From assembly GCA_965214415.1 (NCBI GenBank), contig CBDCBQ010000003.1, positions 3,348,001 through 3,412,000 of the forward strand: a stretch of 64,000 nt of DNA. The letters run 5' to 3'. The position numbers and the translations under genes are program-made. The DNA is from RH-AL1 sp965214415 (GTDB lineage Bacteria; Pseudomonadota; Alphaproteobacteria; Rhizobiales; Beijerinckiaceae). Under the pieces are notes generated by a model, which saw only the letters and a list, made by a program, of their open reading frames with translations, had not been told where the DNA came from and did no database searches. Below are positions 11,406-22,941 of this stretch, piece after piece. Positions within the stretch are counted from its first letter, which is position 1, and every line of letters starts with the position of its first letter.

Positions 11406-12530
11406 CTAGCCGCACTGCGCCCGCTTCAGCTCGCGCTCGGCGCCGCTCTTCACGTAGGCGGGGGCGTTCGGATACTTGCGGGTCACCTCGGCGAAGGTGG
11501 CGCAGGCCTGTTCCTTGGCACCGAGCGATTTCAGCGACATGCCGAGGTGCAGCATCGCGTCGGGCGCCCGCGTCGAACTCGAGAACTCGGTCGAAACCTT
11601 CAGGTATTGCTCGGCGGCCTCGCGGCTGCGGCCGCGCTGCGCGTAGCTCTCGCCGAGATAATAGGTGGCATCGGCGGCAAGCCGGCTCTTCGGGTTCTTG
11701 TCGATGAACGCGGCGAAGCCTTTCTCGGCTTCGTCGTATTGCTTGTCGCGAAACAGGCCAAGCGCCGCATCGTAGGCCTCGCGCGGCGTCGACGGCGTCG
11801 CGGTAGCGACGACGGCGCGGTCCGGCGGCGGCGCGTCCGGCGTCGAGGATGCGCGCGGCTGCAAGCGCAAGGTCGGCGCGATCGTATCGCCGTCGGCGCC
11901 TCCGCCGGACTTGCGCAACCGGCCGCCGGCGAGATCGAGGGGGGCACTGCCGGTGTCGTCGGGTTGCGCCGAGGCGACCGAGCCGAGCGGCTTCGGCCGG
12001 CCGGGATCCTTCGGCGAAGCCGTGTCGGGATCGAACGCCTCGTCGCGGCCCCTGTGCGGCTTGGCCGGCGCGCTGTCGGCCGCATGGTCGGCGCTGCTGG
12101 CGACGGGACGCTCGGCGGCAGGCGGCGTCGCGTCGCTCCGCTTGCTGTGACCGGCGGCCGACGAAAGTCGGTCGTCGACGTCGGCCTGGAATTTCTGCAG
12201 CTGCTCGACGAGCCTGCGGTTGGCGTTCTGCAGCTCCTCGATCTGCCCGGTCATGTCGCGGATGCGCCCCTCGAGTCGCCCCACGCGCACGGCGAGCCCG
12301 GCCGGATCGGGCCGGTCGACCGGCGCCGCGTCACCGCGGTCGTTCCGATCGCCGCGGTCGCCCCGGTCCCCATTGTCGTAGCCCTGGTCGGCCCCGTTGC
12401 CATAGCCGCCCCGATTTTCGCCAAAGCCCGGCGGCGGACGGTCGTAGTCCTGCTGTGCCACTGCCGGCAGGGCGGCAGCGACAAGCGGCAGCGCGAGCAG
12501 CGCGGCGACAAGGTGGCGATGCGAGATCAT
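11406..12530 (-). CDS. cpoB: Cell division coordinator CpoB (YbgF), Tol-Pal system
   Basis: A 374-residue periplasmic protein. I chose ATG 12530 (MISHRHLVAALLALPLVAA) because it opens a clean signal peptide cleaved near AVAQQ; an upstream start at 12566 adds 12 non-hydrophobic residues. After an acidic GDRGDRGD linker comes the coiled-coil trimerisation segment (GRLEGRIRDMTGQIEELQNANRRL trimmed: GRLEGRIRD...NANRRL), a disordered Pro/Ala/Asp-rich region, and three TPR units at the C-terminus (YDAALGLFRDKQYDEAEKGF and two more). CpoB couples outer-membrane constriction to peptidoglycan synthesis during division. tolB and pal, normally just upstream, are absent here; acnA takes their place. Confidence 0.9.
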   Translation of the reverse strand: MISHRHLVAALLALPLVAAALPAVAQQDYDRPPPGFGENRGGYGNGADQGYDNGDRGDRGDRNDRGDAAPVDRPDPAGLAVRVGRLEGRIRDMTGQIEELQNANRRLVEQLQKFQADVDDRLSSAAGHSKRSDATPPAAERPVASSADHAADSAPAKPHRGRDEAFDPDTASPKDPGRPKPLGSVASAQPDDTGSAPLDLAGGRLRKSGGGADGDTIAPTLRLQPRASSTPDAPPPDRAVVATATPSTPREAYDAALGLFRDKQYDEAEKGFAAFIDKNPKSRLAADATYYLGESYAQRGRSREAAEQYLKVSTEFSSSTRAPDAMLHLGMSLKSLGAKEQACATFAEVTRKYPNAPAYVKSGAERELKRAQCG

Positions 12531-12626
12531 CTGAATCAGGTCCGACCGGTTCGGCGATGCCGGCATGGAACGCCGGAATCCGGGCGGATTTGGGCCGGCG
12601 CACGCTGTCCCGGCCGCGATGGAGTC

Positions 12627-15359
<2,733 letters not shown>

Positions 15360-15487
15360 ACGAGTTCCCGGCTTGAGGGGCGCGCTGACGCGCCACGCTG
15401 TAGCTAATCTAAAGAGGACGGGTTACCTGATGCTCCGTTCCCTTTTGCAATGCAAGATCGCGCGCAGCGACACCCGGTGATACGCGC

Positions 15488-16144
15488 TTGGCCCCTCCGC
15501 TCCTGGCCGTCGAAGGCCTCATCGTCGAGCGCGGCGGTCGCGTGGTGCTCGCCGGACTCAATCTGGAGCTGGTCGCGGGCGAAACCATCCTGATCGCCGG
15601 CCGCAACGGCGCCGGCAAGTCGACGCTGCTGCGCACGCTCGCCGGCCTGCTGCACCCGGCCGCTGGCACGATCCGCTACGGGCAGGCCGACGAGGAGACG
15701 CGCGGCATCGAGACCGCGCATTATCTCGGCTACGAGGACGCGCTGAAGCCAGCGCTCACCGTCCGCGAGAACCTCGCCTTCTGGGCAAGCATGCTGGGCG
15801 CATCCTCCCCCGCGGCGCGGGGGAGAGGGATCCTGCCCCGTTGCACGGGGGAGGATATGCGCCCGCAGGACGCCCTCGCGGCGTATGGTATCGCCCGGCT
15901 CGTCGACCTGCCGGCCGGCTACCTGTCCGCCGGCCAGAAGCGCCGCGTGGCGCTCGCCCGGCTGCTGCTCGCCCACCGACCGATCTGGCTGCTCGACGAG
16001 CCGCTCATCGCGCTCGACACCGCCGCGCAGGCGACCGTCGTCGACCTCATGGCCGCGCACACGGCGGCGGGCGGGGCGATCCTCGTCGCTTCGCACCAGC
16101 CGCTTGCCGCCACGCGCACGATCGCGCTCGACCAGCCCGCATGA
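15488..16144 (+). CDS. ccmA: Heme exporter ATP-binding protein CcmA, carrying an in-frame repeat insertion
   Basis: A 218-residue ABC ATPase of the cytochrome c maturation system, starting at TTG (MAPPLLAVEG). Walker A is GRNGAGKS, the signature is LSAGQKRR and Walker B is IWLLDEP. With CcmB it forms the ABC unit that releases holo-CcmE from CcmC. Between WASMLGA and DALAAYGIARL lie about 18 extra residues (SSPAARGRGILPRCTGEDMRP) encoded by a palindromic repeat at 15801-15857; in relatives this helical segment is short. The reading frame is kept, so the protein is probably made with the insert. It overlaps ccmB by ATGA. Confidence 0.9.
   Translation: MAPPLLAVEGLIVERGGRVVLAGLNLELVAGETILIAGRNGAGKSTLLRTLAGLLHPAAGTIRYGQADEETRGIETAHYLGYEDALKPALTVRENLAFWASMLGASSPAARGRGILPRCTGEDMRPQDALAAYGIARLVDLPAGYLSAGQKRRVALARLLLAHRPIWLLDEPLIALDTAAQATVVDLMAAHTAAGGAILVASHQPLAATRTIALDQPA
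15801..15857. repeat. Palindromic repeat (family 3) inside ccmA
   Basis: Perfect 11-bp inverted arms ATCCTCCCCCG (15802-15812) and CGGGGGAGGAT (15846-15856) flank a 33-nt centre that can itself fold. A related hairpin lies at 46528-46554 after pth. It is translated in frame as part of CcmA. Confidence 0.8.
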
Positions 16145-16812
16145 GCGGCCCGCTCGCCGCGCTGTTCGTGCGCGAGATCCGCGTCGGCCGCAGGCTCGGC
16201 GGCGGTGCCGCGCTCGGTGTCGTGTTCTTCCTCATCCTGATCACGCTGATGCCGTTCGGCGTCGGGCCGGACTTGAACCTGCTGTCGCGCATCGGCCCTG
16301 CCATCCTTTGGATCGCCGGCCTGCTCGCGACCCTGCTCGGCCTCGATCGGCTGTTCCAGGCCGACCGCGACGACGGCTCGCTCGATCTTCTCCTGATGAG
16401 CCGCACGCCGGCGGAGGCGATCGTCCTCGTCAAATGCGCGGCGCATTGGCTGCTCACCGGCCTGCCGCTCGTCGTCGCGACACCGCTGTTCGGGCTGATG
16501 CTCGGCATGGGCGGCCAGGCGCTGGCGCAGACGACCGCCTCGCTCGCCGTCGGCACGCCGGCCCTTACCATGCTCGGCGCTGTCGGCGCGGCGCTCACCG
16601 TCGGCCTGCGAAAGGGCGGCCTCCTGATGGCGATCCTGATCCTGCCGCTGTCGATCCCCGTGCTGATCTTCGGCGTCTCGGCGGCGACCGCCGGGCTCGG
16701 CAACCCGATCCCGTTCACGACGCCGTTCCTGATCCTATGCGCGATGAGCCTCGCCGCGATCGCCGGCACGCCCTTCGCCGCCGCCGCCGCGCTGCGGGCG
16801 ATGAACGAGTGA
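16141..16812 (+). CDS. ccmB: Heme exporter permease CcmB
   Basis: A 223-residue membrane protein with six hydrophobic segments, beginning MSGPLAALFVREIRVGRR at an ATGA overlap with ccmA. LFQADRDDGSLDLLLMSRTP is the conserved cytoplasmic loop of CcmB. It is the membrane partner of CcmA in cytochrome c biogenesis. ccmC and ccmD, which usually follow in alphaproteobacteria, are absent: the gene is followed by the trxA terminator, so the remaining ccm genes must be elsewhere if the pathway is complete. Confidence 0.93.
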   Translation: MSGPLAALFVREIRVGRRLGGGAALGVVFFLILITLMPFGVGPDLNLLSRIGPAILWIAGLLATLLGLDRLFQADRDDGSLDLLLMSRTPAEAIVLVKCAAHWLLTGLPLVVATPLFGLMLGMGGQALAQTTASLAVGTPALTMLGAVGAALTVGLRKGGLLMAILILPLSIPVLIFGVSAATAGLGNPIPFTTPFLILCAMSLAAIAGTPFAAAAALRAMNE

Positions 16813-16816
16813 GCCC

Positions 16817-16843
16817 AAAAAAAAGGCCCCGAAAACGGGGCCT
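16817..16843 (-). terminator. Rho-independent terminator of trxA
   Basis: Stem AGGCCCCG (16824-16831) and CGGGGCCT (16836-16843) with an AAAA loop. On the minus strand it is followed by eight Ts (16817-16823 read as A on plus). It directly follows the trxA stop and also lies just past the ccmB stop. Confidence 0.93.
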
Positions 16844-16869
16844 CCTAACCATTTGAGCCCAACGCGCGA

Positions 16870-17190
16870 TCAGATCGCCGCGTCGATCCACTTCTTCAGC
16901 TCGCCCTTGGGGGCGGCGCCGACCTTCTGCGAGGTCATCTTGCCATCCTTGTAGAGCATCAAGGTCGGGATCGAGCGGATGCCGAGTTGGCCGGCGATGC
17001 CGGGGTTCTCGTCGACGTTGACCTTGGCGATCTTGACCTTGCCGTCGAGCTCCTTGGCGATCTCCTCGAGCGAGGGGCCGATCATCTTGCAGGGGCCGCA
17101 CCACTCCGCCCAGAAATCGACCACGACGGGCACACCCGAGCCCAGTACGTCCGCTTCGAAGCTGCTGTCCGTAACCTTTACGGTGCTCAT
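16870..17190 (-). CDS. trxA: Thioredoxin 1
   Basis: A 106-residue cytoplasmic disulfide reductase with the active site WCGPC, VVDFWAEWC before it and the cis-proline segment SIPTLMLYKDG after it. ATG 17190 is chosen: it is preceded by GGGAAGG at good spacing and gives the family's normal length, while the frame extending to 17313 adds unconserved sequence. It keeps ribonucleotide reductase, peroxiredoxins and other enzymes reduced. It is a single-gene unit ending in a strong terminator. Confidence 0.97.
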   Translation of the reverse strand: MSTVKVTDSSFEADVLGSGVPVVVDFWAEWCGPCKMIGPSLEEIAKELDGKVKIAKVNVDENPGIAGQLGIRSIPTLMLYKDGKMTSQKVGAAPKGELKKWIDAAI

Positions 17191-17552
17191 CGAAAAACCT
17201 TCCCTTGAGCCGTGGCGATTCACGGTCCCTTGAGTTCGAACGTAGGAACCGCGCCATCGAGCGTCAAGCTGCGTACGATCCCCTCGCGCGCAGCCGAGTA
17301 ATGCCCCTCCCAAGGCGTCTAGTGTCAGCGCCCTAGTCTAGGCCGCCGGCCCTCACCGGCCGAGATGATCGCCGCCGCCGAAGATCGAACACGCGGCGCC
17401 GACGCCGCGCCGACCGCCAGGCCGTTGCCACGTGAAGTCAAGCCGGACATCGCGCCCGACCGCGCGCGTCAAAGGACGGATATCGCGATACGGAGGCTAT
17501 CGGTACTCCCTTGCTATCGCACGCGACGCGGACGCGCGGCCAAGGGGACATG
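17191..17552. other. Intergenic region between trxA and the tannase gene
   Basis: About 360 bp between divergent genes. No frame resembles a protein. It should hold the promoters of both genes, but I cannot point to a convincing -35/-10 pair. AAGGGG at 17542-17547 is the ribosome-binding site of the downstream gene. Confidence 0.4.
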
Positions 17553-19226
17553 ATGAGACATCGAAAATCCGATCTTGTTTGGCGCCACCTGATCCTGGCT
17601 GGGGGTGGCGTGGCCGCGCTCGTTTGGGCCGGCACGGCGCGGGCGGATTGCTCGGTGGGCGGCCTCAGCGGCATCGTGGCGGGGATGACGATCGTCTCGG
17701 CGAGCACGGTAGCGGCGTCCGGCGCGACGCCCGCCTATTGCAGCGTCGCTGGCCACACCAACACCTACGCTGGCGCGGGACCGAACTCGGCCGGCTTCGA
17801 GCTGTATCTGCCGACCAACTGGAACGGCAAATTCCTGTTCTGGGGCGTCGGCGGAACGGCCGGCAGCACCTACGCCGATTTCTCGGCGAATCCCGTCGAC
17901 CTCCAGGAGGCGCTCCCCAAGGGCTACGCCACCGCGATCACCGACCAGGGCCATTCGGGTGGCAACACGGACGCGAGCTGGGCGCTTCTCGCCAAGGGCA
18001 AGCCGGACCGGCCGAAGATCCTCGACTACGGCTATCGCGCGACGCACGACGTCACCGTCGCCACCAAGCAGCTCACCGCGGCCTATTACGGCAAGGGCAT
18101 CCAGCGCGCCTATTTCGACGGCTGCTCCAACGGCGGTCGACAGGCGATGGTCGAGGCGACGCGCTACCCGGAGGATTTCGACGGTATCATCACGGGTGCC
18201 CCGTTCCTCGATCTCAGCGTGCTCATCGCCGGCGATGCCAGGTTCAAGGCGCTGTTCGCCACCAGCGACGCCTACATCCAGCCGAGCGCGCTGCCGGCAA
18301 TCGACGCCAAGGTCATGGCCGCCTGCGACGCGATCGACGGCGTCAGCGACGGGCTGATCCAGAACCCCGCCGCCTGCAACGTGAAGCCGGAGGATCTCGG
18401 TCTTCTGCCCGGCCAGACCAAGTTCATCACGACCTACATCTCGGCGCTGCGCGACACCCGCAAGCGTGTCGTCTATCCGGGCCTGTCGATCACCGATTTC
18501 GCCAATGGCGGCATGGACGTCTGGTTCCTGGGCTTCGCCACTCCGATCGCGCCGGCCAGCGCCCAGCCGTGGGGCAACACCGGCTTTTATCCGGCGGGCG
18601 AATCCTTCCAGTTCGCCGATCATATCCTGCAGGATTTCTACGCGCAGGATCCCGGCTACGACTATCGCTCGTTCAACGTGACCGACACGGCGGTCGTGGC
18701 GCCCGGCGCGCTCGCGGCGTTCAACGCCAAGACCGAAACCGCGGATGCGGCGAACCCGGGCGCCTATCGCCGCTTCATCCAGCAGGGGCGCAAGCTCATC
18801 TGGTATCACGGCCTGAGCGATCCCGCGTTGCCCGCCTTCGAGGACTTCGGGCTGTACGGGCAGATCGCGCAGCAAAACCGAGGCTACGACGCGCTGCAAA
18901 CGAACATGCGGCTTTTCATGGTGCCGGACATGCAGCATTGCGGGGGCGGGACCGGACCGAACACGTTCGACACGCTGGGCCCGCTCGAGACTTGGGTGGA
19001 GCAGGGGCAGGCGCCGCAGTCGATCATCGCCGCGCACTATCCCAACAACGCGCCGGCGGCCGGCGTCGCGCCCGATCGCACGATGCCGCTCTGCCCGTTT
19101 CCGACGCAGGCGAGCTATGTCGGCGGCAACGTCAAGGCGGCCGCCAGCTGGTCGTGCGCGCCCAACACCAAGATGTTCGCCGTCGGCTACGATGGCGGCC
19201 TTGCGGGGCTCGCCGCGCCGCGCTGA
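17553..19226 (+). CDS. Tannase/feruloyl esterase family protein, secreted
   Basis: A protein of about 557 residues. ATG 17553 lies five bases after AAGGGG; an ATG three bases earlier is also possible. A signal peptide is evident (LILAGGGVAALVWAGTARA before DCS). The nucleophile motif is GCSNGGRQ, the acid is in GLSDPALP, and the His in MQHCGGG. The Cys before the Ser and the Cys after the His match the disulfide-linked CS-D-HC triad of this family. It hydrolyses aromatic ester bonds such as galloyl or feruloyl esters outside the cytoplasm; the substrate cannot be told. It stands alone between trxA and oxyR. Confidence 0.9.
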   Translation: MRHRKSDLVWRHLILAGGGVAALVWAGTARADCSVGGLSGIVAGMTIVSASTVAASGATPAYCSVAGHTNTYAGAGPNSAGFELYLPTNWNGKFLFWGVGGTAGSTYADFSANPVDLQEALPKGYATAITDQGHSGGNTDASWALLAKGKPDRPKILDYGYRATHDVTVATKQLTAAYYGKGIQRAYFDGCSNGGRQAMVEATRYPEDFDGIITGAPFLDLSVLIAGDARFKALFATSDAYIQPSALPAIDAKVMAACDAIDGVSDGLIQNPAACNVKPEDLGLLPGQTKFITTYISALRDTRKRVVYPGLSITDFANGGMDVWFLGFATPIAPASAQPWGNTGFYPAGESFQFADHILQDFYAQDPGYDYRSFNVTDTAVVAPGALAAFNAKTETADAANPGAYRRFIQQGRKLIWYHGLSDPALPAFEDFGLYGQIAQQNRGYDALQTNMRLFMVPDMQHCGGGTGPNTFDTLGPLETWVEQGQAPQSIIAAHYPNNAPAAGVAPDRTMPLCPFPTQASYVGGNVKAAASWSCAPNTKMFAVGYDGGLAGLAAPR

Positions 19227-19232
19227 TCCGGC

Positions 19233-20138
19233 CTACACCGTCCCCATCGCCGCGCCCTCCGCGAAGCCGCGCAGGCGCGCGGCGATGACGTCGCCCAGCG
19301 CCTTGACCGCCGCGTGGCGCGGAAACTGGGCGCGGGCTGCGATCCGCACGGTACGGCCGACCGGCGTCGCCAGCGGCCGCAGCACAAGCCCCGTATCCTG
19401 CGCCGCGCCGGCCGCGAGGCCGGGGATCAGCGTGGTCCCGTAGCCGGCCGCCACCATGTTGAGCAGCGTCGTCAGGCTCGAGGCGCGCAGCGCGCCCCCC
19501 ATTGGTCCGCTGTGACCGCAGGCTTCGAGCGCCTGGTCGCGCAGGCAGTGCCCGTCGGCCAGCACCAGGATGTCGCACGCGAGATCAGCCTCGTTCACCG
19601 TCGCGCGCGCCGCGAGCGGATGATCGGGCGGCAGCGCGGCCAGGAACGGCTCGACGAACAGCGGCCGGCTCGCGAGATCTGGCCCGTCCACCTCGGTCGC
19701 CAGCAGCGCAGCGTCGAGGTCGTGCGAACGCAGGCGTTCGAGCAGGGCCGGCGTCTGGTCCTCCCAGGGCTCGACCTCGAGCGCGGGAAGCGCGGCGCGG
19801 ATCGGCGCGAAGATCAGCGGCAGCAGATAGGGCGCCAGCGTCGGGATCATGCCGAGCCTGAAGCGTCCCGCCAGCGGATCGCCGAGCGTGCGCGCGACGG
19901 CGAGAATCTCTTCCGCCTCGGCCACGGCGACACGGGCGTGGCCGATGAGCCGCTCGCAGGCCGCCGTCGGCGTCACCCGCTTCGCCGCGCGTTCGAACAG
20001 CGCGAGCCCGAGCGAGGCCTCCAGCTTGCGGACCTGCACCGACAGCGTCGGCTGACTGATGCCACAGGCGCTCGCCGCCCGGCCGAAATGACCGTGCTCC
20101 GCCAGCGCGATCAGGTAACGCAGATCCTGAAGATTCAT
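19233..20138 (-). CDS. oxyR: Hydrogen peroxide-sensing regulator OxyR (LysR family)
   Basis: A 301-residue LysR-type regulator. Residues 1-60 form the winged helix (MNLQDLRYLIALAEHGHFGRA, trimmed here to its first 20). The effector domain contains DGHCLRDQALEAC: Cys198 and Cys207 align with the peroxide-reactive Cys199 and Cys208 of E. coli OxyR, which separates it from other LysR proteins. It is divergently transcribed from katG with an OxyR-type operator between them, so it most likely activates katG and controls its own gene. Confidence 0.94.
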   Translation of the reverse strand: MNLQDLRYLIALAEHGHFGRAASACGISQPTLSVQVRKLEASLGLALFERAAKRVTPTAACERLIGHARVAVAEAEEILAVARTLGDPLAGRFRLGMIPTLAPYLLPLIFAPIRAALPALEVEPWEDQTPALLERLRSHDLDAALLATEVDGPDLASRPLFVEPFLAALPPDHPLAARATVNEADLACDILVLADGHCLRDQALEACGHSGPMGGALRASSLTTLLNMVAAGYGTTLIPGLAAGAAQDTGLVLRPLATPVGRTVRIAARAQFPRHAAVKALGDVIAARLRGFAEGAAMGTV

Positions 20139-20159
20139 CGAGCCGGTCGCGCAAGCGTC

Positions 20160-20196
20160 ATAGGTAACGCCTATAGCATCTATCGATCCGCAGAGC
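20160..20196. promoter_or_regulatory. OxyR operator between oxyR and katG
   Basis: The known OxyR footprint is four tetrads spaced by seven bases, ATAG-N7-CTAT-N7-ATAG-N7-CTAT. Here ATAG (20160-20163), CTAT (20171-20174) and ATCG (20182-20185) fit at exactly that spacing; the fourth (GAGC) does not. The site starts 22 bp upstream of the oxyR start codon, in the 319-bp divergent region. The katG-proximal part (20197-20457) shows no other obvious element. Confidence 0.75.
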
Positions 20197-20457
20197 TTTC
20201 TTTCAGGGTCGGAAAGCCGCTAAAACAAATGTCCTGGAAGCCTCGTGGGCTGGAATAGCTCGAAGAGCAACGACAGGGTGATCATGCGGGTCGCGTCCTT
20301 CGCGGACCCGCGCGGCATAGCCCGTCACGGATACTCGCGGGTCGGTCGACAGAGAGCTGCCCGGCGGAAGACTTCGTCTTTGCGGTCGTAACATTCGGAA
20401 GTCATCGTCGGCCGCCTGAAGTCCAGCGTGGTCGATGTCATGCAACGGAGAACACTG

Positions 20458-22653
20458 ATGAGCGGTAATCGCGACGAGGGCAGCTGCCCGATGGGGCACG
20501 GGTCGGACAAGACCGCGGTCGTCCTGAAGATGTCGAACCACCTGTGGTGGCCGAACCAGCTGCACCTGCGGATTTTGCACCAGAATTCCCCCGTCAGCGA
20601 TCCGATGGGCAAGACCTTCAACTACGCCGAGGAGTTCAAGAAGCTCGACCTGGCGGCGTTGAAGCAGGATCTCTTCGCGCTGATGACCGAGTCGCAGGAG
20701 TGGTGGCCGGCCGATTACGGCCATTACGGCCCATTCTTCATTCGCATGGCCTGGCACAGCGCCGGCACCTACCGCACGGCGGATGGCCGCGGCGGCTCGT
20801 CGGCCGGCACGCAGCGCTTCGCGCCGCTGAACAGCTGGCCGGACAACGCCAACCTCGACAAGGCGCGCCGCCTGCTGTGGCCGATCAAGCAGAAGTACGG
20901 CATTAAGATCTCGTGGGGCGACCTGCTCATTCTCGCGGGCAATTGCGCGCTCGAGTCGATGGGCCTGAAGACGTTCGGCTTCGGCGGTGGACGTGTCGAC
21001 ACGTTCGAGCCGGAAGAGGACATTTGGTGGGGCCCCGAGGATACCTGGCTAGGCGACGGCCGCTACAGCGGTGATCGCGAGCTCGCCGATCCCCTCGCCG
21101 CCGTGCAGATGGGTCTGATCTACGTCAATCCGGAAGGCCCGAACGGCCAGCCCGACCCGGCCGGCTCGGCCCGCGACATCCGCGAGACGTTCGGTCGCAT
21201 GGCGATGAACGACGAGGAGACCGTTGCGCTCGTCGCTGGCGGCCACACGTTCGGCAAGGTGCACGGCGCCGCCAGCCCCGGCCCTTATGTCGGTCCCGAG
21301 CCGGAGGGCGCGGCGATCGAGGACCAGGGCCTCGGCTGGATGAACAGCTTCGGCACCGGCAAGGGCGTCGACACGATCACCAGCGGCCTCGAGGGCGCCT
21401 GGAACGCCACGCCGATCACCTGGGACAACGCCTATTTTGACGCGCTGTTCGGCTTCGAGTGGGAGCTGACGAAGAGCCCGGCCGGTGCCTGGCAGTGGAC
21501 GCCGACGAACCAGGGCGGCGCCGGCACCGTGCCGGATGCGCATGATCCCTCGCGCAAGCACGCGCCGATGATGCTGACGTCGGACCTGGCCCTCAAGGTC
21601 GACCCGGCCTACGCGCCGATCTCGAAGCGCTACCACGAGAACCCGGCCGAATTCGCCGACGCCTTCGCCCGCGCCTGGTACAAGCTCACCCATCGCGACA
21701 TGGGGCCGGTCTCGCGCTATCTCGGGCCGGAGATTCCGGGCGAGGAGCTCTTGTGGCAGGATCCGATCCCGGCGCTCGATCATGCGCTGATCGACGCGGC
21801 GGACGTCGCCGCGCTCAAGGCCAAGGTGCTCGAGTCGGGCCTGTCCGTCTCCGAGCTCGTGTCGACGGCCTGGGCCTCGGCGGCGACCTTCCGCGGGTCG
21901 GACAAGCGCGGTGGCGCCAATGGCGCGCGTCTCCGCCTCGCGCCGCAGAAGGATTGGCAAGTCAATAATCCGGCAAAGACGGCGAGCGTCCTCGGCAAGC
22001 TCGAGGGGATCCGGGCGGCGTTCCAGAACGGCGGCAAAAAGGTCTCGCTCGCCGATCTGATCGTCATCGCCGGCGCGGCCGGTGTCGAGAAGGCTGCGAA
22101 GGCGGCCGGATACACCGTCGACGTGCCCGTCACGCTCGGCCGCATGGATGCCTCGCAGGCGCAGACCGACATCGAGTCGTTCTCGGTGCTGGAGCCGGGC
22201 GCGGACGGCTTCCGCAACTACCAGAGGCAGCACTACACGGTGTCGCCGGAGGACCTGCTCGTCGATCGCGCGCAGCTGCTTACCCTCTCCGCGCCGCAGA
22301 TGACCGTCCTGCTTGCCGGCTTGCGCGTGCTGAATGCCAATGCCGGTCAGACCCAGCACGGCGTCTTCACCAAGCAGGCCGAGACGCTGTCGACCGACTT
22401 CTTCGTGAACCTGCTCGACATGGGCACGACATGGGCATCGGTCGGCACGGACGGCGTCTATGAGGGCCGCGACCGCAAGTCGGGCGAGGTCAAGTGGACG
22501 GCGACCCGCGTCGACCTCGTGTTCGGCTCGAACGCCCAGCTCCGCGCCATCGCGGAAGTCTACGCGTGCGACGACTCGAGGGAGGCGTTCGTCCACGACT
22601 TCGTGGCCGCCTGGACCAAGGTGATGAACCTCGACCGGTTCGACATCGCCTGA
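20458..22653 (+). CDS. katG: Catalase-peroxidase KatG
   Basis: A 731-residue bifunctional heme enzyme that removes hydrogen peroxide. ATG 20458 follows GGAG by seven bases. The distal pocket Arg96-Trp99-His100 is in RMAWHSAGTYR, the Tyr of the Met-Tyr-Trp adduct in MGLIYVNPEGPNG, the Met in RETFGRMAMNDEE and the proximal His in VAGGHTFGKVHGA, so all adduct residues are present. The C-terminal, heme-free duplicate domain is complete. Control by the divergent oxyR is strongly suggested by the operator between them. Confidence 0.97.
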   Translation: MSGNRDEGSCPMGHGSDKTAVVLKMSNHLWWPNQLHLRILHQNSPVSDPMGKTFNYAEEFKKLDLAALKQDLFALMTESQEWWPADYGHYGPFFIRMAWHSAGTYRTADGRGGSSAGTQRFAPLNSWPDNANLDKARRLLWPIKQKYGIKISWGDLLILAGNCALESMGLKTFGFGGGRVDTFEPEEDIWWGPEDTWLGDGRYSGDRELADPLAAVQMGLIYVNPEGPNGQPDPAGSARDIRETFGRMAMNDEETVALVAGGHTFGKVHGAASPGPYVGPEPEGAAIEDQGLGWMNSFGTGKGVDTITSGLEGAWNATPITWDNAYFDALFGFEWELTKSPAGAWQWTPTNQGGAGTVPDAHDPSRKHAPMMLTSDLALKVDPAYAPISKRYHENPAEFADAFARAWYKLTHRDMGPVSRYLGPEIPGEELLWQDPIPALDHALIDAADVAALKAKVLESGLSVSELVSTAWASAATFRGSDKRGGANGARLRLAPQKDWQVNNPAKTASVLGKLEGIRAAFQNGGKKVSLADLIVIAGAAGVEKAAKAAGYTVDVPVTLGRMDASQAQTDIESFSVLEPGADGFRNYQRQHYTVSPEDLLVDRAQLLTLSAPQMTVLLAGLRVLNANAGQTQHGVFTKQAETLSTDFFVNLLDMGTTWASVGTDGVYEGRDRKSGEVKWTATRVDLVFGSNAQLRAIAEVYACDDSREAFVHDFVAAWTKVMNLDRFDIA

Positions 22654-22683
22654 TTTGATCGAGGTAAGGTTCCGGCGCGGCCT

Positions 22684-22837
22684 TCCCTTCTCCCGCTTGC
22701 GGGAGAAGGTGGCCTCTCGCAGCGGGGTCGGATGAGGGGGCTGTCCACCTCTCGAACCTTGGTTGGCCGGCGGCGCGATCCCTCATCCGATCCGACTGCG
22801 TCGGGCCACCTTCTCCCGCAAGCGGAAGAAGGAAGGG
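22684..22837. repeat. Composite palindromic repeat, family 1
   Basis: Left arm 22684-22740 (CCCTTCTCCCGCTTGCGGGA then AAGGTGGC and GGATGAGG) and right arm 22780-22836 are imperfect reverse complements of about 55 bp with a ~40-bp spacer. Each arm has its own hairpin. It lies between katG and the AI-2E permease gene, and its right end carries AAGGAAGG. Confidence 0.85.
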
Positions 22838-22941
22838 CCGTGTACATCCGACTGGTCCAATCCGGGCTTCCGCGCGTTGCGTCGTCGGCAAAGCCGAGCC
22901 CGGCTCTGCCTCGGCTCGCTCCTGGGCTCCGGAACCACGCC

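Noticed and set aside
20428..20457. Earlier ATG for katG at 20428
   Set aside because: It lacks a ribosome-binding site, whereas ATG 20458 follows GGAG at good spacing.
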